A stretch of 64,000 bases of DNA from Symbiodinium microadriaticum (taxonomy: Eukaryota; Sar; Dinophyceae; Suessiales; Symbiodiniaceae). Location: NCBI GenBank assembly GCA_001939145.1, contig LSRX01000281.1, positions 211,735 to 275,734 of the forward strand. Direction: 5' to 3'. Both the position numbers and the translations under genes were made by a program. The notes beneath the pieces are model-generated. The model saw only the letters and a list, made by a program, of their open reading frames with translations. It did no database searches and had not been told where the DNA came from. This document shows, piece by piece, positions 9,954 to 21,900 of this stretch. Numbering within the stretch: the first letter of the stretch is position 1; each line of letters starts with the position of its first letter.

Positions 9954-9979
9954 GTTTAGGGTTTAGAGTTTAGGGTTGA

Positions 9980-10075
9980 TACGGTTAATGACATAAATCC
10001 GTAGCATCACCTTAAGGACCCGAAGCTGTGGGAATTGTGGTCTAATCCTTACTATGGGTTTCATCATCAACCGTA
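9980..10075 (+). mobile_element. MITE family A copy
   Basis: Runs from TACGGTTAATGACATAAATCC to TTCATCATCAACCGTA, with the core CCTTAAGGACCCG and TCCTTACTATGGG. Confidence 0.7.
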
Positions 10076-10212
10076 CGGCCTGGGGGTCTAGGTAGGGGTT
10101 TAGGGTTTAGGGGTGTAGGGCAGTGTAAGGGTTCGGGGCCTTGGGGGGGGTTTGAAGTTCGTTCAGTGGTGCCTGAGAAGTCCAGGTCAAGGCTTTCGGG
10201 GCAATGTGTACG

Positions 10213-10315
10213 GGTAGTTCTCTAAATTAGGGTCCCTTTTACGGGTCCGTTTTTTTAGGAGTGCTGTACTATATCGGAGACCTAAAACGGGATCCTACTT
10301 TGGAGAACTACCCAA
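10213..10315 (+). mobile_element. MITE family F copy
   Basis: GGGTAGTTCTCTAAATTAGG at the left and GGAGAACTACCC at the right form a terminal inverted repeat. The GGAGTGCTGTACTA core is shared with copies at 21,007 and 26,038. Confidence 0.75.
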
Positions 10316-11077
10316 TGGGTATTTGGGCTTCGGGTCCAGGGGTTTCAGATGTAGGAGTTTGGGACCCGGGGTGTAGAGTTTGAACTTGCGACGGCTCTGA
10401 CAGGGTTCAGGAGTTGGTTCCTTTTTTTTTTTTTTGGGGGGGGGGGGGATCTGGGCTTGGGGTATTGGGGGTGAAGGGTTTCGAGGGCTGTAGGTTGGGG
10501 GTTGTAGGGGAAGTAGTAGTTCGTGTGTTAGGATTTAGGCTCTGGAACTTGGGTTGAAATCGTTGAAGTCTTTGGGTGTTTAGGGTTTTCGTCCTAGAGA
10601 AGCTTTCAGGTTCACCACTTCTAGGTTAGGTTCGGGGTGAGAGATTGAGATTTCAAGCTTCCAGGCTTGGGGTGAGTGAGTGTGTGAGTGAGTGAAACTC
10701 AGAAGTGAGATTGCAAATGGCACAGTCCCGCAATGAGAGGAAGGTGTTCTTGGAATTATGAAAAGCTGTGTACTGGCGATACAGTAGTAACGATAGTAGG
10801 AAGCAAAAGATGCAAACTTAGTGCTTAGTGCTTGGCTTTGGCCAAAAGCCAGAACAACTCCAGGCAATCAGAACAGTGGCAGAAAAAACGACCTGAACAC
10901 GAGTGGATGATACGGCATCCTTGGATTGCAGTGCTTCTGAGCGAACCATCTTTGCTTAAGGGCGGATACAACAGGACGGTCTCACAGTGCATCTGATACA
11001 GATATGCAGGGATTTTGCGTTTCAGAACAGTGGGTTATGTGATCCTTGCGATCGCGATGCGATGACGATCTGACCAG
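10316..11077. other. Unassigned stretch with homopolymer
   Basis: Contains a T13/G12 homopolymer junction at about 10,422-10,449 and otherwise unique sequence. No supported exon. Confidence 0.4.
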
Positions 11078-11140
11078 GTACTCGTTACCTGACTTCACGC
11101 ACGAGCTGCGCCATTTCGAGACCTTCCGCACCGCCTACAG
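11078..11140 (+). CDS. Candidate short exon
   Basis: Clean ACCAG acceptor and GTAGCT donor enclose 63 bp encoding YSLPDFTHELRHFETFRTAY. Family unknown. 11,141-11,500 holds no further supported feature. Confidence 0.35.
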
Positions 11141-11499
11141 GTAGCTGGGGTGGAAGGAAAGCGCCATGGGGAGGAGTTAGGCAGTTCTGGCATCCAGTGT
11201 TGTTGATGGGCCTCACAGGCCCCATGCCCCTAAACAGTGAACGCCTTAGGCATGTGGTTCCCACGCTGTAGCTATTGCGTGGTCTTGAGACATAATGTAC
11301 GGGCCAGCCTAAAACAGTGAGGGTCGAGAGAGTGTTTTTTGGAGCTTTTTGTTTTTTGAGGGCTTGCGGGCTGCCCGGGCTGCGGCTTTAGGCGGGTCAC
11401 GGGTTCAAAGACAGACTCGCTGACCTTGGCCTGCCGACAGCCAAAGGCTCATGCGCACGCGGTCGCAGCAGCACGGCTCCTCGCAGAAGGCGCAAGAGG

Positions 11500-11606
11500 G
11501 CACCAATACCCCTTAATTAAGAAATATACCTTAAATTATAAGGTATAGGGGCCTTAATACTATGATTTAAGGTGTCTTCCTTATATATGGGGTATTGGGT
11601 TCTCGG
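11500..11606 (+). mobile_element. MITE family B copy
   Basis: Runs from CCAATACCCCTTAATTAAG to GGGGTATTGGGTTCTC, a near-perfect terminal inverted repeat. The CTTAAATTATAAGG ... ATGATTTAAGG interior is itself palindromic. Confidence 0.75.
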
Positions 11607-12589
11607 GGCATCTCATGATCGATGCGGTCGCGAGGACGGTTGTTGAGATTGCGAAGAGGGGAGAGTCGACGAAGGTGGGATGCTTGCCGATGGTGCTGAT
11701 GCTTTCTGATTACAGTGATGGCGATGATGTTTTACAGCTCGGAGCATCATGGCACTAGCAATGACGACGACAGCGTCGATGTGGCAAAACAGGATTGTAA
11801 TGACTGGCTGGCTGGCTGGATGGATGGATGGATGAGAAGCAGTACATCGAAGCCGGAGAGCTCACATTCCGCAAAGCGCCAAGGCTAATGACAGGTCGAA
11901 TGGTGTGCCTGTCCCCACCATTGCTTGCGCGTTGAAGGTCCTCAGTACCTAGAAACCATAATCTGTCTTGATTCTTAACTCCCACGCCGAAGGCCCGGGA
12001 TATCCGCAAGAGCATGCGTGTCTGCAGCCCAACGCTGGGTGCAACCAAGGTGGCCGTGTGGGTTTAAGGTTTTCGTTGTCTCCTTGGGTTAATGAGCTTT
12101 AGTGTTCAGGGTTTGGGGAGTAAGTTGCTTTAGGGATTCGGGTTGAGAACTTAAGCCGAAGAACTGCAGTGGTTGAGCAAGTCCATTTCCGGGTGCTAAC
12201 CTCCTACAGCCATTCGGACAGCTGCCGGTGGATCAAGCAGAATCAAGCAGTTCAACATTGTCAGGGTGATACCGGAAGCTGCTATTTCGTAGGGCTTGGG
12301 CCTACCCGCAAACCCTGAAGCATTACAATCCCCAAACCCTGCAGCCCCCCAAGACTTCAACCCCCCCCAAAACCCTGAAGCCCTACAGCTCCAAAACAAC
12401 CCGCTCCGTCTAACGATTTTTCGCGATGGAAACCACATCAAATTTGACACAGCCGGTACAGAACCCGACATTCAAAATCCTGCAGCAGAAAAGAGCACAA
12501 CCACACTCAACACCATGGGTAAAACGAATTGAAAAAATCCCTGAGAACAAGCACGTAGCAGAAGAAAAGAGACAAAACCCTTTCAACGC
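11607..12589. other. Unassigned stretch
   Basis: Unique sequence with a short GGATGGAT run near 11,815. Open frames on both strands lack recognisable motifs. Confidence 0.35.
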
Positions 12590-12716
12590 GTCGAAGGTGC
12601 CGCTGGACTTCGAGCTGAATGTGGCGGAGCTGGATTTGAAGCTGGAGCTCTTGGACGACATCACCCCACCCACGAAGGAGGCGGGTGTCGTTGTCGTGTT
12701 TGAGTATGTACAGTGC
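12590..12716 (+). CDS. Candidate exon, unknown product
   Basis: The open frame reads SKVPLDFELNVAELDLKLEL then LDDITPPTKEAGVVVVFEY. It is acidic and regularly hydrophobic, as in a beta-rich or helical exon. It ends near a GTACAG donor and is soon followed by GGGTTTAGGGC. Family unknown. Confidence 0.3.
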
Positions 12717-12719
12717 TAG

Positions 12720-13540
12720 GGTAGAGGAGTTTCGGGTTTAGGGCTCTGGCAGGTTCTTTGAGGTGGGATTTAGGTGTGGTTTCTTTTCTTTTTCCGGCTT
12801 GCTTCGGTTTGTGGGTCTCTTGCAGGTTAAAGATATCAGCCGACAGATGAGCGAGAGAGTATTCCTTCATAGTTCCCATGTCATTTAGCACGGAGTGATC
12901 CTAAACGCCTGGCCTGGGTTTCACTTGGCCCTGGGTTTACGCCTCGGAACGTAACCATCAGTCTGATCCAGATGCCTCTGATCTTGTGAGGGTTCCTAAC
13001 ATGACTTGAGTTTGGGTTTAGGGTTTAGGGTTTAGGGTTTAAGGTTTAGGGTTTAGGCCCGTGTGCATGACTTGAGTTCGGGGCTTCGTGGTGAGGGCGG
13101 TTAGAGTTCAGGATTTTGGAATTCTTTGAAGGTGTTGACTTGGCGATCAAAGATTGTTAGCATCAGTTTCCCTAATGTGACGGCTTTAGGTTGCCCACGC
13201 GAAATATGATACAGGAAACCGTTGTCATACCCAGGACTATTACTAAGCCGAGCATCATGGCTAGTACCTGTTGTCATCTTCCTTTCGCCGTCCCATTGGC
13301 AGGTCAAGGTCATGCGGGTCGGCAACCTGACATGGAGGAAGGGTGCCGCGATGGGCAACCCAACACGCTTGCCATAATCGCTTTTGGGTCGGGCTTGCGC
13401 CCATTTTCTAGCCGGGTCCGAGGAATTCGGATCCTCACCTCCCGGGCACAAGAGCTTCTCCCGATTCAGCCAGAGGGAATTCGCACGGTTTGGCCAGGCC
13501 AACAGAAAGAAGCCCTTGCTTTTGAAGTCTTGAATCTAGC
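12720..13540. other. Unassigned stretch with a TTTAGGG tract
   Basis: A TTTAGGG run lies at 13,013-13,055. The rest is unique. An open frame at 13,191-13,559 has no domain I recognise. Confidence 0.35.
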
Positions 13541-13622
13541 CCTAAACCCTAAACCCTAAACCCTAAACCCTAAACCCTAAGCCCTAAACCCTAAACCCTA
13601 AACCCTAAACCCTAAACCCTAG
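13541..13622 (-). repeat. CCCTAAA array
   Basis: Eleven near-perfect units. A short TTTAGGGTTCAGGGTTTAGG tract of the opposite strand follows at 13,699. Confidence 0.9.
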
Positions 13623-13968
13623 CCGGTCTGAAAATACTCAGCCGTAGAGCCTGTCCTGTATTCGCATGACTGGGAGGATCGAGAAGAAGCGACATGGATG
13701 TTTAGGGTTCAGGGTTTAGGGGGGATGCTCATCTACCCCCAAACCTTATTCTGATCACTGAGGCTTGCAGAACTCCATAAATACCCCACGTAGAGCTCGT
13801 TAAAGAGCCCTCTTCAATCACTAAGGTCCTCCCCTTTACAAGATTTTGGAGAAATACTGGGGGGTATAACTTAATGGGGCTGGAATCCGGACCACAACTG
13901 CCAGCTAGTCCTCCCACGAAGGTCGGCAGCTGGAACCCACAGTCAGCAGCCAACAGTAGGAGCCGAAA

Positions 13969-14082
13969 CTACAGATGTTAAAAATAAATCCTTAGCACTA
14001 CCCATAATAAGGAATATACCCATAATTCCCATTGTCTTGGGTCCTTAAGGTTATGCTAAGGATTTATACCATCAACCGTAGT
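13969..14082 (+). mobile_element. MITE family A copy, core inverted
   Basis: Runs from CTACAGATGTTAAAAATAAATCC to ATACCATCAACCGTAG, with the interior CCCATAATAAGG and CTTAAGGTTATGC. AACTAC / GTAGTT at its edges may be part of a longer inverted terminus. Confidence 0.65.
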
Positions 14083-14871
14083 TTCCCACACACTTCCTCA
14101 GGGCTCCTTAGTTAAATTCACTCCCGGACGTAAGACGCGACCTGCCAAAGGAAGGCATATGCTTGAGCCGGCTTACATGTGCAAATTTCCGAAGCGGCGG
14201 GGAAGCTTCTGTAAATCCAAGTTTTGAACTTTGAACAGCTACTCGTCGCGTCGAGACTCTTGTCATACAATCTTGACGCTTCGCTGTGTGGTCTTTGAAG
14301 CGAAAAGGGGCTTTAGTCATCTCGATCCAGGTGCTAGTAAGCGGCATGTTGCAAAATATGTTTCTCAATAAAGCGTTCATGAAAAGAGTGACCCTACGAT
14401 AGCGATTCCTTTGGAGTGATTGTTTCACACAGTCTGTTTTGATATTGGGATTCAGGGATTCAAGGGTTACTGCGAGCTTCAGGGCTTGCGGCTTGCTAGA
14501 GAATGGCTGACTTCCACTTGCCCCGTCGCGCTCCGTCTCCATGTGGCTTCTCATAAGGGGGCTGTCTCAAGTCTATCAGTGACATCGGCCCCCATAGGAT
14601 GGATACTATCTCTGTATATGCATATATATATATACACACACACACACATATGCAGACATGTTACAGTATGGTACATGAACGACCAAGATACTTAGGCAAC
14701 AGAGCTCCAATTAAGGGACCTTCCGAAGCCCAGAATTTGGTCGCTGATGCAATCGAGAGAAGCAGACGCTAAGCCACTCAGATCCTCGAGAGCACGGGCT
14801 TGCTCTCACGTGTAGTCATGAACGAAGACAGGATATATTCGTGACACTTCTCCGGTTCGTCGCGGCCCCAA
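14083..14871. other. Unassigned stretch with (TA)/(CA) microsatellite
   Basis: Microsatellite at about 14,617-14,652. Otherwise unique and without a supported exon. Confidence 0.35.
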
Positions 14872-14970
14872 ACCCTGAACCCTAAAACCTAAACCCTAAA
14901 CCAAACCCTAAAACCTAAACCCTAAAACCTAAACCCTAAAACTTAAACCCAAAACCCTAAAACCTAAACC
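14872..14970 (-). repeat. CCTAAAA/CCCTAAA variant array
   Basis: Alternates CCCTAAA and CCTAAAA. It ends beside a possible first exon with ATG at 14,973. Confidence 0.8.
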
Positions 14971-14972
14971 CA

Positions 14973-15089
14973 ATGGTTCGGAGGCCCCCAGAAAAATCGA
15001 AGCAGAAGACCCAGCCGTCGGATCGCCTTGAGAGACCTGCCGTCTTGCCAACTCCGAGAGACATCACTCGCCGGGACTTGCTGGACTTA
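14973..15089 (+). CDS. Candidate 5' exon, unknown product
   Basis: The ATG opens MVRRPPEKSKQKTQPSDRLE and continues RPAVLPTPRDITRRDLLDL until it enters the family A array at 15,090. It is basic at the N-terminus. Either an initiating exon or chance; family unknown. Confidence 0.25.
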
Positions 15090-15544
15090 CTGTTGATGAT
15101 ATAAATCCTTATGGCCCTAATCTATAGGATTTATGGGTATAGTCCGTATCATGGGTCATGCTGGACTTACTGTTGATGATATAAATCCTTAGCAGTACCT
15201 TAAGGGCCCTAGTCTATAGGATTTATGGGTATAGTCCGTATCATGGGTCATGCAGGATTAGTGTTGATGATATAAATCCTTAGCATTACCTTAAGGGCCC
15301 TAATCTATGGGATTTATGGGTATAGTCCGCATCATGGGTCATGCAGGATCACTGTTGATGATATAAATCCTTAGCATTACCTTAAGGCCCTAATCTATAG
15401 GATTTATGGGTATAGTCCGTATCATGGGTCATGCTGGACTTACTGTTGATGATATAAATCCTGCATTACCTTAAGGGCCCTAGTCTATGGGATTTATGGT
15501 ATAGTCCTTCTTATGGGTCATGCAGGATTTATATCATCAACCAT
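15090..15544 (+). mobile_element. Tandem array of five MITE family A units
   Basis: Five units of about 80-92 bp, each starting TGTTGATGATATAAATCC and ending in GGGTCATGC(A/T)GGA, head to tail. The last unit alone has the closing ATATCATCAACCATA terminus. The units are nearly identical, so the amplification is recent. Confidence 0.85.
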
Positions 15545-15594
15545 ATCCCAAGTCCAAAGTCCCTACCGCTGCTACAGCCCACCCATCAACCATC

Positions 15595-15735
15595 AACCCT
15601 AAACCCTAAACCCTAATCCCCTCTAAACCCCCCCTAATCCCCCCTAAACCCCCCTAAAACCCCCCTAAACCCGAAACCCTAAACCCTAAACCCTAAACCT
15701 CTAGACCTCTAAACCCTAAACCTCTAAACCGAAAC
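15595..15735 (-). repeat. CCCTAAA / CCCCCTAAAC variant array
   Basis: Begins with pure CCCTAAA, drifts to CCCCCTAAACCCC, then to CCTCTAAACC. Confidence 0.85.
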
Positions 15736-15895
15736 CGGCCTGTTGCAAGTCAGGGAAAAGGCAAGGGGGCACTCAGCGATCGAGCAGCGCCCGAATCCTG
15801 CAGATGAATTCGGCCTTAGTTTTGAGATTTGTCAGGTGGGACCTGGAATTTGCAGTCTTGGGGGGGGGACTGAGGGCAGTGTAGAAGTCTTAGGG

Positions 15896-16003
15896 TTAAT
15901 ATGGGGGCCTTCATAATTACCTATATTATTTTGGTGGTTCCTTATTATAGTTATAGTAGAATATACCCCAAAGCCCTATTCTCATCATGAAGGCCCCTAT
16001 ATT
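15896..16003 (+). mobile_element. MITE family C copy (best preserved)
   Basis: Runs from ATATGGGGGCCTTCATAATT to ATGAAGGCCCCTATAT. The core GGTTCCTTATTATAGTTATAG is shared with families A, G and H. Confidence 0.8.
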
Positions 16004-16962
16004 GGGTTTGGGGGTTTCGCATTGAGGGCTGTTTCCCGAACCTCCCTTTCAAGCATGGACGACGTTATACCGTTATACCACGTGTTCAGAGTGTTAGGTC
16101 CAAGGTCCTTGCAACGCGGCAACGGCTTTTTGCTTCAGGATTTGAGGTCCAGGGCTTCATTGAGAGTGTAGAAGTATTTCCTGGTCCCACCACGGCCACA
16201 AGCAATATCTTCAATACCTATTAGTGACGGGGCGCCTGTCAGTTTAAGGGCAGTACAGCGCAGCTCAGCGCAAGCTTGGTGATTACCCGAATCACATGGC
16301 TCTGCCAATCTCCAGTACAGATGCGACATGCCTTACCAATCCAATATCTTGCCGCATAATCTCTTGCCGCGTGCAGGCTTCACCTGTTGGATTCAAGGCT
16401 TCACTCACGTTTCTTTTGTTACAGAGGTGAGTCAGTGAAGCTCCTGCACGTGAAGACAACGGCAGACGCGGGCTTCATGCCCTAATCTCCAACCTCAGAC
16501 CCGCTTACAATCCCATCTTGAAAAGAGTTGGCACCAAGAGACTGGAGAGCGCTGAACCCCTGAATCCAACCCTAAACCCTAAACCAAAAAGCCTAGTCTT
16601 CCATAACTTCAAGGCACATGATCCCGGATGCCCCATGCCCAGCACGATGAACCTCGAAGACCAAGACCCCAACTTACACTCTTACACCAGCGTCCCTTTT
16701 GAGAAACACGAGCCTTATGAACCCCTTGCATAAGGAACTAGAGACCTTTCCTGCGCTCTGATGCCAAACCCAACGCATTTTGTCGTCTCCACCCTTGGTG
16801 TGTCATCGTCGTCGTCATCACCGTCGGAGAAGTCATCTTCGCAGCAATACAGACCATGTGCAGCTCCTAGGTGTCCACAGCAGCTATCGCCCTGACGCAC
16901 AAGGCAACATCCCACCTTCAGTCCTAAACCCTAAACCCTCAAGCCCAAACCCTCGGCCACAG
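16004..16962. other. Unassigned stretch
   Basis: Unique sequence. CCCTAAACC fragments occur at about 16,570 and 16,923. A CATCGTCGTCGTCATC run lies at 16,803-16,822. No recognised gene. Confidence 0.35.
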
Positions 16963-17004
16963 ACCACGGGCTACTCGCCAGGTCGCCTGCGGACGGCGTG
17001 CCAG
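16963..17004 (+). CDS. Candidate micro-exon between CCCTAAA and TTTAGGG
   Basis: A 42-bp block has CCACAG before it and GGTTTAGGG after it; CCCTAAACCC lies just upstream. It is listed for its boundary pattern; coding content is unproven. Confidence 0.2.
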
Positions 17005-17039
17005 GGTTTAGGGTTTAGGGCTTAGGGGGCCGAACAACT

Positions 17040-18379
17040 GTCAAAGGGATAATGGCCAAGGTAACTCCTCTTTTATCCACCAAGACACGGTGCAGCACTG
17101 GAAGTAGCCGAAGACTCGCACGTCTTTGTGGCGCCGAGAGGAGAGATCATATCAGCTGAGTCAGCTGAGCATGGATACAAAAAGTACGACTCTGTGCAAC
17201 ATCTTCATGTTAGCGGAAGCGTCTGGCGAAGCTTCACTGATTGTGCTCATAGGCAGTGTATGTTCCTCGTCACCGTCATTCCGTACTATCGTCCATCCCT
17301 GTATCCCGATTTCTTTGGAATTTACGATCAAGAACACCCACAGCTTCTGATGCTGCTCTGGTTTCGTTGTTGCCTTGCTGCAACGAGACCACGACCGCAA
17401 AATGTCTCGAAGTGCTGGACCCGCACTGCATTTCTCGTCGCCTCAGTTTCGGCAGCCTACCTCTGTAGGATTGAAGGGCCTGCGCTGGCGCTCAACGTTG
17501 ATGCACAATACACGTGTTCCCCATGTGTTTATATTTGCAAAAAGGAGCATGGGTGCCTGTCCTGGTGTATGTAGCTCTGACACCTGAGTGTGCGGTTGCA
17601 GAGCTTGCTGCTGACGGATTTAGGCTCCCAGGGGTTTAGTAGACCCAGGGCCCTTAGGTTTGGGACGCCCTTCTGAAAGGGCGCCTTGGATCGCTGGTAG
17701 CAGATCTACGGATGCAGACCTACCCTCTGCTCCCAAATTTGCAACCCGAAACCATACTGAAGCCAACTAAGGCCACGGATCCTTCGACCCTGAGGTTTCA
17801 AAGCTGGGCCCGTTTAGTGCCCAATGCTCTTGTGGCCTTGTAGCGTCTGCCGAAATAAAAACGAGAATCGGGGAAAAAGGACAGGACGTTCGAGCCCCAA
17901 ACTCCAAGACATGAAGCCATATCACACGTAGCCGCTAACCTCGATGCTGGACGCCAAGCTGTGGCTGGGAGCTGTGGGCGGCAATGGCGTCAGCCGAGTG
18001 GAAGGCTCTTGGGCATACCTGAAGTTAACTTCTATTTGTAGGATGTCTGTTCCTTCTGCTCCTCCACCACGACAGCTACGGGGATGGTGTTGCAAGCACG
18101 GCGGCGACGACTACTACCACCACCATCATCAGTAGCTGTATGGCCAAGTGCCAATTAACTGTACTTATTACCAGTACTGCTGCCGGTGATAGTAATCAGT
18201 ATTCATTGCCAAAGCGCTGACAAACCAACCAGCTCTTCGTATGCTTATCTGTGCTGTTGAAAGGCGACTGCTCTTGGTAAACAGCTCCAAGCAGGGACTG
18301 TTCTGAACCCAGGCTTCCTTTTTGCCGCGCTTTTGAAGGCGGCGCTCCTACTGAAAACTTGTACATCGAAGAAAGCGCC
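17040..18379. other. Unassigned stretch
   Basis: An open frame from about 17,074 to 17,576 (EIISAESAEHGYKKYDSVQH, then CMFLVTVIPYYRP) could contain an exon but shows no domain I recognise. CACCACCATCATCA microsatellite at 18,117-18,132. Confidence 0.3.
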
Positions 18380-18583
18380 CAAAACCCAAAACCCTAAACC
18401 CCTAAAACCCTAAACCCCTAAACCCTAAACCCCCGACTTAGAGCAGCCGCCAAGCCAGCCCGAAGAGATCCGAACCCGAAGGTCCTTGGGGATCTGGTGG
18501 AGTATGTTCTGGAGCAGGACGGAAAGGCACCGGTCCCGGGGCTGAAGGCAAATCGCGTTTTGGAATTTGGTACTGATCTCCTT

Positions 18584-18589
<6 letters not shown>

Positions 18590-18629
<40 letters not shown>

Positions 18630-18682
18630 NGAGAGAGAGAGAGAGGGAGGGAGGGAGGGAGGGAGGGAGAGAGAAGGAGAGA

Positions 18683-18715
<33 letters not shown>

Positions 18716-18830
18716 AAAGAGAGAGAGAGAGAGTGTGTGTGTGTGAGAGAGAGAGACAGAGAGACAGACGCACAGACGGACAGACAGACAGATAGACAGA
18801 CAGACAGGCAGACAGGCTTGCTCGTACTGG
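18590..18830. repeat. (GA)n, (GGGA)n, (GT)n and (GACA)n compound microsatellite with one-base gap
   Basis: GA dinucleotides are interrupted by an undetermined base at 18,630, then GGGA, GA, a short GTGTGTGT and GACA tetranucleotides. Long open frames across it are artefacts of the repeat. Confidence 0.95.
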
Positions 18831-18929
18831 CATGCCAATGGATGCACATATGTCCTGATTGATGTATTTAAGCCTCGTGGGTCTGCAGTCTGGATTTCCA
18901 GGAATGCTCTGTGCCGCAACTTCCATAAA

Positions 18930-18960
18930 CCCTTAAACCCTAAACCCTAAACCTAAACCC
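18930..18960 (-). repeat. CCCTAAA run before a possible exon
   Basis: Four units, then CACCTGTCAG, a plausible 3' splice site at 18,971. Confidence 0.75.
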
Positions 18961-21900
18961 CCACCTGTCAGGGACTTTCGACAGCTACTTCTGGGGCTTC
19001 GGGGTGCGGCAGGGTTTGGGTGTCTCGAGCCTACTCTTGCAGAGTTCTACGGACATTTGGGAGATTCAGAAAAAAAGGGGGTACCGTATTTTGGGGGTCC
19101 TTATAATAAGGATCCTACTATTTAGGATCTATATTAGGGTCCCCTACTTGCGGAAACCGCCATTTGGGTGTTTGGTTCGCTGGCGTGGGACCTTGGAAGC
19201 CAGGTCTCTTCCGAGAAGTTCCAGGGCTTCTACTCGAAGCACCCGGCACACAAGGCTGCCATCAAGAACATGAGGACACCAGCTTCAATTGGGACCTTCC
19301 GAAAATTAGGGGTACCTTATTTTGGGGTCCTTGTAATAAGGATCCTACTATTTAGGGTACTATATTAGGGTCCCCTATTTGCGGAAACCCCCAATTGTGT
19401 GTAAACAGTTCCTGAGCATGGTGAAGTACAAATACCTAAAAAGGGGTCAAGATCAAAGAGCCAAGTACCTTACAGTCCCTAAACCCTAGACCCTAAACCC
19501 TAAACCTTACAGTGCTTCTGAGCGTGTCGGCACTGGGAGACCCAGGACGTTCTGCGAGCAGCATGCGGACGTCTTCTCGATCTCGGACACGAAGCCTCAC
19601 TGGCAACTGATGGTGAAGATTCCCAACGCGAATGCTGCTTGTGCTGAAGTTGGCTTCGGGGGCGCTAGCCTGGGTTTGGCAAATATGGTATTTACGACTG
19701 CTTGTATGTAGTTAGTTGCAGTTATCTTAAGCTTGGACCTCGGTGGCCATCGTCAACTCTTTTGACCTTTTTCTTCTTCACTGAAACTGTGCATTCATAT
19801 CTGATGCAATAGGGCAACTTCGGGTCTGACCTGATGCAACTACTCCCGTCAAGCTCCCCTAAGTTAAACCCATGCATGACTGCGGTACGGCTGATGCCAC
19901 ACTCCAGTCTCAGCGTTAACCTCAAGCTTGAACGTTCGCGTTAGCCCGGACCTTGACCGCAAGCGTTGTACCTTGCACTCCAACCTTAACCATAAAGTCT
20001 AAATTTTCCGGCTGCAGCGCCGTCCAGGCTACAAGCGGTGAGAAAGCAAGCGTCTAGGTGTTGTGCAAGCTGCAGATGTCTGCACGTGATAATTTAGCCT
20101 GCACACACTTGTATGCCACGTGTACACATTTTTACGTTTCTACAGTCTCTTGAAACAGACAAGGCCACAACGAAGAAGCTTGCCGCCTATATCGGCGACC
20201 GCGGAGGCACAGTTGCTCTCGGTGACCTCGAGGTGCCGGCAGCTGCATGACATTCGTCCTAGAAATGTGGGGTTTCGGTTTCGGGCTTGGCGTCCTAGGG
20301 TGTGGGATTTTGCGGAGAAGCGTGTGCAAAGTCTTCGGTTTTCGCTTACGAAAATGCATGCCCTGCACGAGTAGACGATGCCAAATCCGCGCATGTCCGG
20401 CCCATGAGGCTGCCCAGGATTCGTAGTATCTCAATAGGATTCCAGTGCTGGGTTTTGCGGACTTCTGTGCCCCTCAAGCAAGGATGGCTTGTTCAAAAAC
20501 CGTGGAGTAATGCCGAGGTATATTCCTTGGTTGAGACATGTTGGCTTCCCTTTGAACATTGCTCTTCCTCATCAATTATGGGCTGGTGTTCGCCTTTACA
20601 AGGACTGTGACGGCTTTGGCTTCAAGATCTGCATCAAGGGTTTTCCCTGCCTCGGACGGAGAAACGTGATCCTCGAAGTGTTTCTTGCATTTAGGTGGGC
20701 TTGCAACAGACCTAGCAAAGTTCTGGTGCAGCGTGGATAACACTGTCCCGATCAGTGCCGAGGTTTGGAAGCGTGAGAATCCAACAGCGGCAAAGACCAT
20801 CCACAAAGGAGGAGAGCTTCTGGCGGGCTATGGAAGAATATTGCAACTTAACGATTCGCATCGTCCGCCTCGGCCCGGTCCCAGCTGAAGAGTAGTTTCC
20901 AAATCAAGGCACATTGAGTATGGGCTGAAGGGCGGGGGCGTTCGGATACGAGCAGCTTCGGCCGAGATTGAGGCCAGTTTCACTTTACCGGGCAGGCTCG
21001 TTGGGTGGGTATGGGTAGTTCTCTAAATTAGGATCGCCTTTTAGGTCCCCAATGTAGTACGGCACTCTTACAAAAGGGACTCTAAATGGGACCCTAATTA
21101 GAGAACTACCCTTATGGCGTAGCTTCTACGTAGTGTGGTGCAGGACGTTCCATCAAGGAGTTCTTCGACGGATGTGAATGCGCCCAGAGGCTGCTGAGAG
21201 TCGAAAGTACATCCGGCATTGTGACGAAGGCACGCCCTTTGCTGAAAGCTTTTGCTTGCTTGGTTGCAGATAGCCCCTATAGGGGCGTAGTGAAGGAGCA
21301 TCTTTTGAGTGCAGCTGCCGACGCAGGTGTCTTTAAAGGCCGCCGAGGGACCTCCAATGGTTCGTCCCATGGGCTTAAGTTGCGATCGTGCTCGTGCAGC
21401 TGTCAACCTGAATCGGTATCTCCGCGGCAACGGCGGCTCCCTGCTCGCACCCCAAATCCATCGATATTATGCACAGTTCCCTGAGCACAAGCAAGTCATC
21501 GGCAAGCTCAAGAAGTTTTGCGAAGAGCAGAGCGAGTTCCTTGTCTATGAAGACAACCCACACCCGGGCAAGATTTCGCTGCCCAGGCACTGCCCCGAGA
21601 GCAAACAGGGCAGGATCTTGGCAGCAGCCTACCAGGCTGCACCTTCTCGCTCGAAGCCGCCGGCGGCTCCCCCAGAAATGACATTGGAATCGGCCGACCC
21701 TGTAGTTTGCATAGCTGCAAGCCTTGCCATGTTCGTCCAGAGTCAGGGAGGTTCCATACCCGGCAGCAGCATGTCTGAATACTACAAGATTCACCCCGAG
21801 CACAAGCAGGTGATATCGGACGCGGGTTTGAGGGCATTCTGCGAAAGATACGACGGCCTGTTCCGGTTCGAGCCCCTGCCGGGAAGTGGAAAGCTGTCCT

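Noticed and set aside
18418..18926. Long Ser/Leu- and Arg/Glu-rich frames
   Set aside because: They are translations of the (GA)n/(GACA)n microsatellite in several phases, with no support as a gene.
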